In this document: piece after piece, positions 22,506 through 34,600 of the stretch
Numbering within the stretch: position 1 is the first letter of the stretch
Layout: each line of letters opens with the position of its first letter
Source: Sambucus nigra
Taxonomy: Eukaryota; Streptophyta; Magnoliopsida; Dipsacales; Adoxaceae
NCBI GenBank assembly: GCA_949130495.1
Contig: OX422209.1
Span: 699,475,257-699,539,256 of the forward strand
Length of the DNA: 64,000 bases
Reading direction: 5' to 3'
Translations under genes and position numbers: made by a program
The notes under the pieces: generated by a model
What the model saw: only the letters and a program-made list of their open reading frames with translations
The model's database searches: none
Told to the model about the DNA's origin: nothing

Positions 22506-23939
22506 CTACTGGGAGTTGATCGGGAATAATCTCGGTTGATCCTTTAGCATCCTTGAGTTGGTCTGCATTAGCCCCTGTTGATCTGAGGTATTTGGGTAGG
22601 TAAATTCAGCGATGAAATCCGCTACTGCCTGGCCTTTGAGAGAAGATCTTGGCTCGTAGATAATGTCGTACTCCCTTAATTCCACTGCCCAATACATCAA
22701 TCTTTCAGACTTTTCTGGCTTATGTAAAGCCTGTTTGAGTGGCGTGTCAGTATATACCACTATCGTATGGGCTTGGAAATATGGTTTCATCCTCCTGCTT
22801 GCCTCAATCAACGCCAATGCTAACTTCTCTAGTTTTGGATACCTGATCTCTGCTCCCCTGAATGCCTTGCTCGTATAGTAAATTAGTTTTTGCACTCTGC
22901 TTTCTATTCTTATTAAAGCAGAACTGACTGCACTTTCAGAAACAGCTAAGTATAAATATAATTTTTCTCCTAACACCGGCCTGAAGAGCAGAGGAGGTGT
23001 ACCTAAGTATCTCTTTAGTTCTAAGAACGCCTTCTCACATTCATCATTCCACTCAAAGGTATTTATGAGCACCTTAAAGAATGGGAGATATCTATTCGTT
23101 ACTCGGGAGATGAATCTTTTGAGAGCTGTAACACGCCCCGTAAGGCTTTGCACTTCCTTCTTGGTGGTTGGAGACTGTAATTTTAGTAAGGCTTTTATCT
23201 TATCAGGATTTGCTTCAATGCCTCATTGATTCACAATGTACCCGAGGAACATGCCTTCTTGTACGCCAAATACGCATTTGGTCGAATTCAGCTTCATCTG
23301 GTACTTCTCTAACTGATCAAATATTTGGTTCAAATCAGCTATGTGGTCAGCAGCTTTCTTACTCTTGGTTAACATGATGTCAACATACACCTTCATATTT
23401 TTGCCAATCTGCTCTGCGAATACCTTGTTCATCAGTCGCTGATATGTAGCACCTGCATTTTTAAGACCAAAAGGCATAACATTATAACAATATGTTCCTC
23501 ATGTGGTAATAAAAGAGGTACTTTCCCTGTCTTCTGGCTTCATTTTAATCTGATTTTACCCAGAGTAGGCATCCATGAAGCTCAACAATTCATTCCTCGA
23601 AGTAGCGTCTACTAGTTGATCTATCTTGGGTAGAGGGAAATGATCTTTTGGGTAGGATTTATTCAAGTCTGTGAAGTCCACACACACTCTCCACTTATTG
23701 TTCTTCTTCTTCACCATCACCACGTTAGCTAGCCAATCGAGATACTTGACGTCTTCGATGAAAGAAGCCTTTTGTATATTTTCCAACTCCTCTTGAATAG
23801 ATTGATTTTTCTCCGGACTAAAGACTCTTCTACATTGCTTCACTGCTTTGATCTCGTGACATAAGAAAGCTGGGTCTATCCCCGGTATATCTTCGTAACT
23901 CCACGCGAATGCTTGTCTTTTATGCTTTAGAAATACCAC
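22506..23939 (-). pseudogene. Tat element reverse transcriptase and RNase H, inactive
   Basis: Fragments in one frame give the RT fingers and palm (RVCVDFTDLNKSYPKDHFPL; MPFGLKNAGATYQRLMNK), the active-site region and RNase H (LYLYLAVSESAVSSALI). The catalytic motif, normally YVDD, reads YVDI, so the second Asp is lost. Two or more stops separate the pieces. Confidence 0.88.
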
Positions 23940-23945
23940 CAGCTC

Positions 23946-24782
23946 TTATTTCAATATCGAATCAAGTAAAGCACCAATCTGAGTTATTCTTTCTAGTTGT
24001 TCGTCATCCAAAATAATGCTTTTTGTTGCCTCCATGACTTGGCCTTTAACGAGATCCGTTTCATCTTTTGGGTCTAAGGTTTCAATCTCAGACTCATCAG
24101 ATTTGTCCACTTGATAAGTGGTTATTTTCTTCCTCACATCCTCTAATTTTTCTTGCTCGCCAAACGAGTAGTATCATTTACGAGCTACTTTTTAATCACC
24201 CTTCATAATTCTAACCCCAAAGTTGGCCGGGAACTTTAAACACTAATGTACAGTGGATGAAACTACTTCAAACTTTTTTAAGCCTATTCTCCCCATGATT
24301 ATATTATAGGCTGATAGGATATTCTTATCCATCACGAATAAGCGTACCTTTTATAATCTACAAGCAGGCTAGGTGCCAATCAGCATGTCCAACTTGATCG
24401 TCCCAAGCGAAAAAACTTTTTGTCCAGAGAACCCAATAAGGGGCCTCTGATATGGTTCTAATCGACCAAGTTTTAAGTTAAAACTGTCGAAGCATGGATA
24501 GAACATGATGTATGCCGAGCTATAATTATCCATCAGTACTCTCGAGATGATTACATCCTTCATTCTCATCTTGATCACTAGAGGATCATCGCGAGGATAC
24601 AAAACGCCTTCCAGATCATTTTTGGAAAAACCAATGGCCAGCTTATCTTTGTTAACCTTCCTCGGGTGATCCTCTTTTGCTAGATTTATTCGCTGTATAT
24701 AAGAGCAAGCATGTGCCTCATTAAGGTAAGCTTTTCTCTCAGCGGTATGATCACCCCCTCCTGCATCTCCAACTGTAATCAT
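23946..24782 (-). pseudogene. Tat element protease and linker
   Basis: The minus frame at 24369-24782 has VLMDNYSSAYIMF at the place of the aspartic protease site (usually DGGSS or DTGSS), followed by RPLIGFSGQKVFSLGTIKL. The catalytic Asp remains but the two following residues are changed. The acidic linker at 23946-24137 leads into RT. Confidence 0.75.
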
Positions 24783-25011
24783 GTTACAATCTAAGGAACT
24801 AAAACGAATTAAAAATACCTTGCGCTCAGGTTGTCTTGGCCTTTTTAAGAGATCGGGGTCATCTTCAGGGTCGTCTTTATGATCCCTTTTCTTATCGTCT
24901 CTTGGTCGGCAAGGATACTTGGACCTCTGTCGAGTTCTGTTCTTGGTCCTGCCACCATTCTAGCGATCAACGTACTTATTCAGCCTTCCTCGTTTAATAA
25001 GTGCTTCTATC

Positions 25012-26523
25012 TCATTTTGGAGATCTATACACTTCTTGGTCATGGATCGTGATCTTTATGGAACTCGCAATACTTAGATTTATCCCTTTTTCAGGGGCTG
25101 ACTTCAGTTTTCCTAGCCAATTCAGTTCCTCGCTTTTCTTGATCTCTTCCAGAACATGATTTATATCCACCTTTAAGGGAGTATAATTCGTGTCTCTCCT
25201 CATGTGGTCTAATGCTTGTTTACCTTTCGACTGGTTGCTCTCGCCATTATGCTTGTGATCTTTTCTCTTCGATTTGCCTTCAGCTTTAGCTTCGTCCCTT
25301 GCCTCTGCAATCTTCTTCTCATCCATAGCTTCTTCGGCGTTCATAATTTTGGTTGATTTGGCCATCAATTCATCCATGGATTTGGGGGGATCTTTGGCCA
25401 GGGTGTAGTACAACTTATTTGGTAAAAGACCACTCATGAGAGCCATGATGGATGTCTTCTCCTCATAGTCAATGACTTTCAATTTCTCGTTATTAAAACG
25501 AGTGATATAGTCCCTGGTTCTTTCTCCTGCCTTCTATCTAATGCTCAATAGATGTGCTACCCTTTTAACCAGCTTTGCACCAAAATAAAAATTACCTATA
25601 AAGAGCTCGGACAGTTGAGGGAATGTTACGATTTGCCCCCGAAGAAGGCTATTGTACCATATCTGAGCAGATCTAGTGATGGTTCCTAAGAATTCCCTGC
25701 ACCTCATTTCATCTGGGACCATGTAGATATCAGTTGCAGCTTGATACTATTCTATATGGAGAACATGATCGATTTTGCCATCATATTTAGGCGTGACCAC
25801 AGGAGCCTTGAATTTTGATGGTGTGGGGAAATCCATAATTGCTTATACAAATGGAGATCCCTTGATAAAGATTCTTTGGAGGGGATTCTTGGCCTTAGTC
25901 ATCTCACCTACCCTATCTTCCAATATCTGAATGGAACCCTTCCATGCATCATCTCCAGCCTCTGGTTTACGAGAAACAAATCGCGCAGAGTTCTCCTCTT
26001 GGGATATTTATGTACGAGCTACATGCCTGAGATTAGGATGTGACTGGACCGAGCCTTGCCTTAAATCATTTGGTCATTGATAATTTCTCGATGCAATCCG
26101 AGGAGTATTTATATTCCTCCTAGGGCCCAAACGATCGAACGGAGAGACTGTGCTCAACCTTTCCAGCGCACTTGTTCATTCTGGAATTAGAGTAACATCT
26201 TCCTGAGAATCCATAATTCTTATAAGTGAAGTTAAGCCAGGGTGATAAGATGGATCACTTGAATTCTCGGCATAACGGGCTTCAGTGTGTCTAGATCTAG
26301 AGGCTGGTGGACGCATGCTTCTACGAACGCTACAATGTCCTGACTGGGTAGATCCTCCATTTTGGACAGTTTGGATGAACCGTCGCATGGTTTCTTGCAT
26401 GGTCGTTTGTCCCCGGGCTAGATTTACCAGGATCCCAATGAGATCTTGGGTATTTGGAGGAGCCGAAGGATTTGGGGGATTCCCGTCATTATTCCTGTGG
26501 CTAGATTCTGGGATATCAGCCAT
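25012..26523 (-). pseudogene. Tat element gag, decayed
   Basis: Start MADIPESSHRNN at 26523, then a GAG domain fragment (REFLGTITRSAQIWYNSL, 25534-25722) and a Lys/Glu-rich C-terminal region (25012-25482). All lie in one frame with several stops between. The start is about 40 bp downstream of the primer-binding site on the minus strand. Confidence 0.8.
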
Positions 26524-26560
26524 TTCTGATGAGTTTTAGTGAAAAATGCTATGTATAGTC

Positions 26561-26579
26561 GTTCCCACAGACGACGCCA
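26561..26579 (-). promoter_or_regulatory. Primer-binding site of the Tat element
   Basis: On the minus strand TGGCGTCGTCTGTGGGAAC lies 3 bp after the LTR end. It is one base from TGGCGCCGTCTGTGGGA, which is widespread in Tat-lineage elements. I do not assign the tRNA. Confidence 0.7.
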
Positions 26580-26582
26580 ATC

Positions 26583-27053
26583 TGTTGATGTAAAAAAATA
26601 AATTTGATCTAATTAATTGATCACAGATAAATATGAATAAAGAAATAAGACAAGGGATTTTTAAAGTGGTTCAGCCTTAATGAAAATGGCCTACATCCAC
26701 TGTCTTGTATTGCTATGTGTTTTGCCTTAATCTTGATTAGCTTTGCTTATCAAGTTGTCATAGCTTACCCGTTATGAGGGTATTATAATGTATTTATAGC
26801 CCTTGGGCTGCCCATTGTGAATAAACAATATGCAGTCATTAAATGGACATATGTATTGATATATAGTAACAATGTTCAATGAATTCACCCTGGTCGTTTG
26901 GTCTTCCCAGATAGTTGCTCGGTATACTAAGTAGCTCGGTATTCTGAGTAGCTCGGCATGTTAAGTTGCTCGGTGTATATAATTATGCCATGCTGGATGA
27001 CACGTGTCTTCACATAACTGGTCCACATCAGCTGACTAATTTTTGTATCAACA
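26583..27053 (-). repeat. 5' LTR of the Tat element (471 bp)
   Basis: On the minus strand it starts TGTTGATAC and ends ATCAACA, a perfect 7-bp terminal inverted repeat. It carries a TATA box (TATAAATA, near 26791-26798). The base pairs outside, GTCAT at 27054-27058, would be the target duplication, but the matching copy at the other end is not found because the 3' LTR is missing. Confidence 0.85.
26914..26981 (-). repeat. Four 17-bp tandem repeats in the LTR U3 region
   Basis: Four consecutive 17-bp units of the form GTWGCTCGGYATNYTRA lie upstream of the TATA box in the minus-strand LTR. Such arrays often act as enhancer-type sites; that role is inference. Confidence 0.75.
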
Positions 27054-27058
27054 GTCAT

Positions 27059-29127
27059 ATAAAATATTTTATCAGATGAAGGTTTAACGTAAACGGTCAG
27101 AAATTAAACATATAATAAAAAAATTAATAGACAATATTAATGTCATAGTTGATAAATAAATCTAAACACAAATCAAAATTCATACAAACATAAAAACTGT
27201 TTTGAAATTTTTTGTATTCAATCCCTTGCAATGTACATCATTCACGCAAAAACAATGACCTGCTATATGTATCGCTAGATATACCCACTATGTACATTTT
27301 TTTTTAAATGTCTCCAAAATAATGTACATCTAAAAAATACGCATATATGTGCCAAAGTCAAAACTATACTAATCAAATTGACCTAACGTATCAACAAAAC
27401 TAATTCATGTATCAAAATTAATGCTCCTCCATAGTAATAATCACTTCATAATGTTAGGCAACAATTCATCTAAGTCCTCTTCCCATTTGGATTCACAATC
27501 GTGTTGTCTGACAATGATACAACTTTACATGCCTTTAAGTAGATTCTCTTGTATAAGTTCAAATCTTTAAGTCACATATTCGATAATGATGATAACAATT
27601 TCACAAGACTTACATATCAAATTCAACTTAAACTTAAATGTAATTATTGGTCAATATCATTATGAATTTGTCCAATGGGTGATCTTAATATATTTATATA
27701 AATTAACTAACATTTGGTTTTAAAGTGGGCCTCTGACTCCTAAGTTACAAAAAAACTCTATTAAGAAATAAAATGGATTCCTGAACCATATGAAGAATAA
27801 TACTAGTTCTAGTAAAGTAGAGTACATTTTCTTCGTGCACACGAGCATGTTCCAAGTATTCTTCTCGATTGAATTTTCGTATAAAGGTGTTGTCGATTCC
27901 AGTGTCCTGTGTGAATTGTGTTCGAAGATTTGTGTTAATAATAAACATGGGATTCTTATTAGTAAAAACATATGTTTATAGTAAGCATGCTATAAAAAAA
28001 TCATACTAACCTAAAGTAGCGTGATGAAAATGGAAGCAGTTGAGAGACATTCCTATAAATATGAATGTATATGTAATTCACAAACCCTCATATCAAAGTC
28101 CCCCTTAGTTTATAAAACCTATACTATAAAAACAATAAAAAAGCATAAGAACTAACAATTAAATTGCTACATGCTAACTAAGAAATATAGAAACGTTGCT
28201 GGGAAAATAAAAAGTAGATTGATGTAAGCCTAAAAGAAGAGGTTATCATCAATTGATAATTAGCATGTCGTTCATTTCCTCGTATTTGTAGTCAGATATG
28301 TTTCCTATTTGAGACATGACAAAGCAAAGTTGCTAACCTGTTAAATAGTACATAATGAGAAAAATTCTCCCCTTAACTTGTTATCTTTTTATTAATGCAT
28401 TTTTCAGAGACAAGAAGTAAAGCAAGGGTTTAAAAAGGAAAATAATATAAATAATTGAGTAGTAAATGTTTAAAGTAAAAAAGGCATACCTTAAGAGTCA
28501 AATTTTTATGAAATGCTACCAAAGACGCATTACCCAACAAGTTCCTAATTCTTGCAATTAAACATGGAATGTTTAGTAGCACTTCTTAAGAGGAGAGTCA
28601 AAGAAGTAGGCGAGAGTGCGATAAAAGTGATGCAAACTATATTCACAAAGGTCTCTATCATTGTACAATGCATTTCTTTTACTGTACTATGCATTTCTGT
28701 TCACTGTATAATGAATTCTCAATTATATTCACACTAAATTTGCTAAAATAACACATACAATGTTCAAAACTTGGTGAGTTGGTATATTTTGTCTCATGGT
28801 TTGCAAATGATAAGCTTTGAGTTTTCAGGCAGTTGGCGATGTCATGAGAATGTTATTGTCCTTGAGTTTGTGCCATATTTAACTACCTGTACATGGAACA
28901 AGCTCACCAAATTAGAATATTCACAAGTCACTTACTACATCATATATACGGTATGTATGGATCTCGAGGAGTATAAAACATACACAATTCGTTCTAATTC
29001 TGCAAGACATAGTCAACTTACAATAAAAACGTATTTTTGAACTTTTGAACAACATAATTTATGAACTACGTCGTTTTGAGATGGTCTGTAAGTAAATCCA
29101 TTAAGTTAGTCTGCACATGATCCTCTT

Positions 29128-29163
<36 letters not shown>

Positions 29164-29390
29164 TTTATATTATAATTACCTATATTTAACGTGGATGTCC
29201 ACATTTTGTTAAGGATCTTTTTATTGTAATCTTGTTCAAAGGCTTACCATCCTTCATTATTTACACTAATTAATGGAATGTTCTATTTTTGCCCCTAATT
29301 TTCTTTCAATAATTTCATAAATACAAACTATTTTTCCTATTTTTGCAAGAACACTAGAAAGTGCGTTCATATGGTAGATAAATTATTATT
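27059..29390. other. AT-rich DNA without recognisable genes
   Basis: Only short ORFs without similarity that I recognise. It includes a TA microsatellite at about 29127-29160. No terminal repeats or target duplications were found. Confidence 0.6.
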
Positions 29391-29394
29391 TTTC

Positions 29395-29680
29395 AAATGT
29401 AGTTTACAAAAAATTAGGGGGTCAAATATAATTTACACGAAGTTTAGGGTTATAATATAATTACAAAAAATCAAGGTCCAAATGTAATTTATAGACATTT
29501 AAAAGAGTCAAAATAAAATTTATACAAAATTCAGGGGCCAAAATGTAATTCTAAAAACTTTTAAAAGAAAAATGTCATTTTTAAAAAATTAAGACATTAA
29601 CACGTAATTTACCGAAATGTTAAGGATCTAGATGTAAGTTATAGAAAGTTCAGGGTTAAAATGTAATTTTGGGGATACTA
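29395..29680. repeat. Degenerate tandem repeats, unit about 35-45 bp
   Basis: Repeated phrases of the form AGGGGTCAAAATGTAATTTA occur at least six times with variation, separated by AAAATT-rich spacers. No coding potential. Confidence 0.6.
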
Positions 29681-29689
29681 AAAAGGGGT

Positions 29690-30420
29690 AATTGTTATCA
29701 AGTCTCATTCACTTGGTCAATGAGACAAGAGACTATTTGACTGAGTTAATGGTGTCAACTCAACACATTAAAATGATACATTCACCCCAAAATATCTTTG
29801 AGAGTTGTAATTTGTTTTTTTGCAGAAAAAACTCATCAAATCTTTAAAAGTTCATAACTTCAAATCTACGAATTCAAAATTCACAAAATTTATATATATA
29901 GAATCTACTCGTCAAGATGTATTAAAGAATACCCATATTCGATATTTTTTTATGAAAAATCGAAACAGACAAATTTACAGTTTTTATAAAACCTCAATTT
30001 TTTTCGACGAAAACTCTTCTTCTCCAGCTCGGGCGATGGTGCCGCTGGCGTGGACCAAAATAAATAAAGAAATAGATGAAGAGAGAGAGAGAGAGAAACA
30101 CTTCGGTGAGAATTCCGACGGCGTCTGGCGAGATTTTTCGGTGGGCTGTTTTCAGCGAGTCTCCGAACGGGTGGGGTCGGGGTGGGGATGGAGGTGGAGG
30201 TGGGACTGCTAAAGAGAGAAAGATTATGGGGTTATGTGTTTGCTTTTAGAAGGAGAGAGAGTAAGTGGGTTTAAAATTGGTATATGTGAGATACATTTGT
30301 CTAAATATATGTAATCTATAATGAAAAAGAACTTGATGTATTTAAAAAAAAGTCAATGGGATTTAATGCCTCTTTGACCCAATAAATAAGAGTAGCATTG
30401 AATCCCTATTATAAACTAGC
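29690..30420. other. Unassigned stretch with a GC-rich, GA-repeat ORF remnant
   Basis: It includes a 130-codon plus-strand frame at 29820-30212, made of AT-rich low-complexity sequence followed by (GA)n and a Gly/Trp-rich tail. I recognise no domain, and composition changes abruptly at about 30020. It is more likely a mosaic of repeat fragments than a gene. Confidence 0.3.
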
Positions 30421-30599
30421 ATACAATTCATGCGATACACGAGCGATGTAAAACAAACAAATATAATGATAATTACTAAAATTAGTATATATCATAAATT
30501 CAGCATCTTATCTTAAAGCCATTATAAAAGGTTGATTTTTTCATAAATAAAACATGTCTATAATTTTTAAATGTTGTTATTATATAAAAATAATTTTTT

Positions 30600-30990
30600 T
30601 ATAAATAAAAACTTCAAAACAACTGTATGTACATTATGTAAAAAAATTATACCTATTTTTATTTATTTTTAGTTAAAAAAATTATATGCCATATATTGAT
30701 ACAAACTTAAAGTTTTTTCTATAAATAAAACTTTAAAATATTTTTATAACCAAAAACCTTTTTTATATATATTAAAAGAATTTGAAATTTTTTTAACTTA
30801 AAAACTATTTTTCATATATAAAAACTTCAAAAAAGTTGTGCGTATTTTATATAAAAAATTATACATACGTTTATTAGTTTTTAGTTTAAAAAAATCATGT
30901 CATTTATAGATAAAAACAACGTTAAAAATATTTCTAGAACCATTTTTTTTTATTTATACAAAAAATAATTTTGAATTTTTTTCTAGAGAC
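30600..30990. repeat. Two diverged tandem units of about 213 bp
   Basis: AAAAACTTCAAAA plus the following GTAYRTAYATTATGTAAAAA-like text at about 30607 recurs at about 30820, and the later TTTTTAGTTTAAAAAA and ATRCCATATATTGAT-like blocks recur in the same order. AT-rich and non-coding. Confidence 0.55.
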
Positions 30991-31504
30991 AAAAACGTAA
31001 TATAGATGTAAGAGTATTAGTAACAATGTGTAATGTGATTTGAGTGGAGAACAATGAAAAGAGATTAGTTGAATTTAGACTGTGTTGGATCGAGATATTA
31101 AATAATGAACTGTGAAAGGGATCATCTTTTTAGTTTTCAAGAGACTTTTTATTTTTATTTTTTTTATTTCCAAGAGATACTTTATTATTATTATTTTTTA
31201 GATTCAAAGAACACATCAAGATGAGAAAGAATGATAGCATTAATTGTATATTAACACTTCTAATACTATCGTATTAGAGGTATAACTAGCATGTAACATG
31301 CACGATGCGCAAGCGCATTATAAAATTTCTTAAAAATACATCGACTCTAATGCAAACTAATCTAAAAAAGAACTAGCTATGAAAGAAACATTAGAATCCT
31401 TAGGGGTGAATAACTTACAAATTTAAATCCATAGTGAACAATCTTAACTCTTAAATAATTACTTAAAATTGCAAATAAACAAAATAAATTGTATACTTTG
31501 TAAA

Positions 31505-31944
31505 AATAATTGTGTATTTATACCATGAATGAAGAGAGGAAGGGCATGAAAAAGACACAATATGAGGCCACCATATTTGTGAATATATGTGCCAGCTTCT
31601 TTCTGCATATGAGGCCACCAATATCCTTCCTTGATCGCTCGAAGGGCTAGCGATCTTCCACGTGCGTGACTCCCACATATGCCCTCATGAAGTTCACTAA
31701 GTACTTACTCGGCATCTTGTGGGTGAATGCACTGGAGGTAGGGGTCTGTGAATGATTTCTTATAAAGTTTCCCCTCAGGGCTAAGGTATAAACAAACAAC
31801 CTTAACTTTGATTTGGTGGGCTGACCTCTTGTTGTCTGGCAGTGCGTCGCTCCGTAGATAATTGATGATGGGATCCATCCAACTTAGGACTTTATTTGTG
31901 AGGAGGACTGGCTCGGCTACGATTGTATGATGCGAAAAACTCAA
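31505..31944 (-). pseudogene. Integrase N-terminus of the second Tat relic, truncated
   Basis: The frame at 31705-31944 gives LSWMDPIINYLRSDALPDNK and YLQCIHPQDAE, and an adjacent frame continues with a histidine-rich HHCC-like part and GYWWPHM. The match ends near 31530 next to a repeated ATGAGGCCACCA (two copies, 31561-31620). The catalytic core is absent. Confidence 0.75.
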
Positions 31945-32150
31945 TCTGGATCGTCCTTTTCAGGTCAGAGTCAATTACTGAGCTTAGTGCTGTTAAGGCG
32001 TCAGCGTTATTGTTCTGTCCTTGCATGAACTATTGAATTTCCACCTGCTCAAAGTCTCCCATGAGTCCTGTTACTACATCAAGGTATGCTGCCATTTGAT
32101 CGTCTTTAGCATTGAAGTCTCCACTTACTTGCTTGGAGAACAATTTGGAA

Positions 32151-32381
32151 TCACCAAATACATTGAGGCATTCCCCCCGGTAGTTTGGCCTTTTTCAATT
32201 CGATGATCAGAGCTTCATACTCAGTTTCATTGTTGGAGGGTTCAAATCCTAGCCTAATTCCCTGTTCAATTATGGTGTCTTCGGGGGTTATGAGAACAAT
32301 CCCCACTACTACCCCCTTAGAATTTGAGGCTCCATCAACATAAAGAGTCCAGTCTTTGGATGTTGCTTCACATATGACCAA
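32151..32381 (-). pseudogene. Archaeal-type RNase H of the second Tat relic
   Basis: DWTLYVDGASNSKGVVVGIV and NNETEYEALIIELKKAK are the first Asp and the Glu motif of the Tat-specific second RNase H. The frame breaks after the Glu helix. Confidence 0.85.
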
Positions 32382-32429
32382 TTGCTCTTCGTTCAGCTAT
32401 TTCTGCTGGGCGATCTCATGTGAACTTAA

Positions 32430-33909
32430 CAATAAAATCTACTAGGATCTGTCCCTTGATCGCTGTTTTGGGTAAGAAGTGGATGTCGAATCTCCTGAGC
32501 TTGACATACCACTTTGAAAGACGTCCAGAGAGGTCAGCCCTTCGTAGAATGATATTGTGTGGTTAAGAGGTGATTATTGTCATGGAATGGGCCTCGAAGT
32601 AGTGCTTTAACTTTCTTGAAGCGATCACTAGGGTATAGATGAGATTTTTCAGAGGTAAGTACCGTTGTTCAACATCTAGGAGCATCCTGCTGGCTTAGTA
32701 AATCGGGTGCTGTTCTCCCTCCTTTTCACAAATTAAGACAGAGCTCACATACATAGTCTGATGCTGTCAGGTAGAGGTACAGTTATTCTCCGTCGTCCGA
32801 AATTACCAGTAGTGGGGGCTTGCTAAGGTAAGACTTGATATCTCCTAGAGCTTGCGAGCAGTCGTCATTCCATACTAGGCCTTTGCTTTTCTTTAAAAAC
32901 TGAAAGAATAGTCGGCAGAGCTCCAAAGACTTGGAGATGAGGCGATTAAGAGCAGCGAGCATCCCAGTAATCTTCTAAACATTGTCTAAGGGGTATGGAC
33001 CTTGGTGATAGCGTCGATTTGATCTAGGTTGGACTTGATTACCCTTTTACTCACTAGGTAGCCTAAGAATTTTCCTAATTGGACACCGAATGAACACTTA
33101 CTTGCATTAAGCTTCATTCGATACATCCTGAGGATTTCTAAGGTTGTTTCTAGGTCAGAGAGGTGAGCAGTATTGTTCTTGATTTTGATGAGTATATCAC
33201 CGATGTACACTTCCATCGTCTTTCCCATCTATTTGCTAAACATCTTAGTTACTAATCTTTAGTAAGTTGCCCCTACGTTCTTGAGGACAAAAGGCATGAC
33301 CTTATAGCAATACAAACCAACTGAGGTTATAAAGGAGGTTTTATCTTAGTCGGGCCTATGTAGGGGGATCTGATGATAACCTGAGTAAACGTCAAGGAAG
33401 CTCATTTTTTCATGTGTTGCTATGGCATTGACCAATTGATCTATCTTCGGGAGAGGGAACCTATCCTTAGGGCATGCCCGGTTGAGGTTAGTAAAATCGA
33501 TGCACACCCTCTAACAATAATTACTTTTGGGTACTACCACTGGGTTGGATAACCATATAGGGAACTGAACTTCCCTAATGGATCCTGCATCCAGTAACTT
33601 CCTTACCTCTTTCTTCACTGCCTTAGCCTTTTGGGGTGACGTTTGGCTAGCCTTTTGAGTAATGGGTTTAAAAGTAGGATCGATGTGTAGGCGATGACAC
33701 GCCAAGCTGGGGTCAATCCTAGGCAACTTGTAAGGCTCCCACACGAAAACATCTATGTTACTTTTAAGGAGTGCAACCAGCTCCCTTTTCTCCTTATCGA
33801 TAATAGTAGATCCAATAAAAAACTTCCTTTTTGTCAAGTTATCATCGGCTACAACTTCTTCTAGTCTTTCAACGACCCTGCCTGCCGGGTGGACCCTGGT
33901 CTCCTCCAC
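32430..33909 (-). pseudogene. RT and RNase H of the second Tat relic, inactive
   Basis: The frame at 33511-33909 gives the RT N-terminus (DVFVWEPYKLPRIDPSLACH, LLDAGSIREVQFPIWLSNPV). The frame at 32986-33228 holds the active-site region, where the expected YVDD reads YIGD, so the first catalytic Asp is Gly. RNase H remnants (32430-32900) are heavily broken. Confidence 0.82.
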
Positions 33910-34045
33910 CCCTGGTTGACTATACCGTAGTTATTATTTAAAGAGAACAACCCCTTCATGGGCTTTCTCCTCGGCGTTCTCACGCTCTTTTTTTTTCCTC
34001 TTTCTTCATGCAGATGGCTGTGATAAAACACTTTCGGGCCATAAC

Positions 34046-34420
34046 CTAGTCGCCACGAATCTCGACCACTCCACGATCTGTGATGCATTTCATCTTTTGA
34101 TGATAAGTGGATGGGATGGCCTTCATGGCGTGGAGCCAACCTCTGCCCAAAATAACATGATACGGGAACTCGATGTCCATAACTAAGAACTCGATTAACT
34201 TTGAGATATTTCCTGCCCCGACTGACAAGATGATCTTTCCCAATGACACGGTGATCATTCCTGCGAAGCCAACCAATGAAACAATGGCTTATTCGAGGTC
34301 GGCGAAATTCAATTTTTATTTATGGAACAAGTACAGATACATCACTTCGGATGAACTCCCATAGTCCACAAGTAGTTTTTCGACATCCCACTTAGCAATC
34401 TTGAGTGTGATAACTAATGC
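34046..34420 (-). pseudogene. Protease of the second Tat relic
   Basis: On the minus strand LLVDYGSSSEVMY (near 34350-34380) is the aspartic protease site with Tyr in place of Thr. It is followed by stops, then FLVMDIEFPYHVILGRGWLH, the downstream ILGR motif of retroviral-type proteases. Confidence 0.75.
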
Positions 34421-34600
34421 GTCATGGTGTGGGGTCCTTACCCCAACCAAGTTTTCCTTTATAAAAGCGACGTTCTTCGTGTAATCAACGTCTTATGTTC
34501 AATGACGCTTACCTGCTTGAGTTTTGGTAAGGTCGATCTAAAAAGCTTCCATCACGGTAGTCACCTTCTTGAGTTCCATTCGAACGACATTACCCCGAAT

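Larger units (their letters stand above)
3866..27053 (-). mobile_element. Tat-lineage Ty3/Gypsy element with antisense gene (3' LTR not found)
   Basis: From right to left on the minus strand I see a 471-bp LTR (26583-27053), a primer-binding site, gag, protease, RT, RNase H, a second archaeal-type RNase H and integrase. The plus-strand antisense gene (3949-20000) lies beyond pol. The second RNase H is diagnostic of the Tat lineage, and Tat elements are known to carry extra ORFs, some antisense, between pol and the 3' LTR. Without the nested Athila insertion the element is about 10.8 kb. No second copy of the LTR lies near 3866, so the left end is truncated. That the antisense gene belongs to this element is inferred from position and orientation. 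Confidence 0.55.

Noticed and set aside
29820..30212. A 130-codon frame ending in a Gly/Trp-rich tail
   Set aside because: Low complexity, abrupt composition change, GA microsatellite inside and no domain; not accepted as a gene.
29690..30420. A possible DNA transposon with weakly inverted ends
   Set aside because: The proposed ends match only in short scattered blocks and no target duplication could be found.
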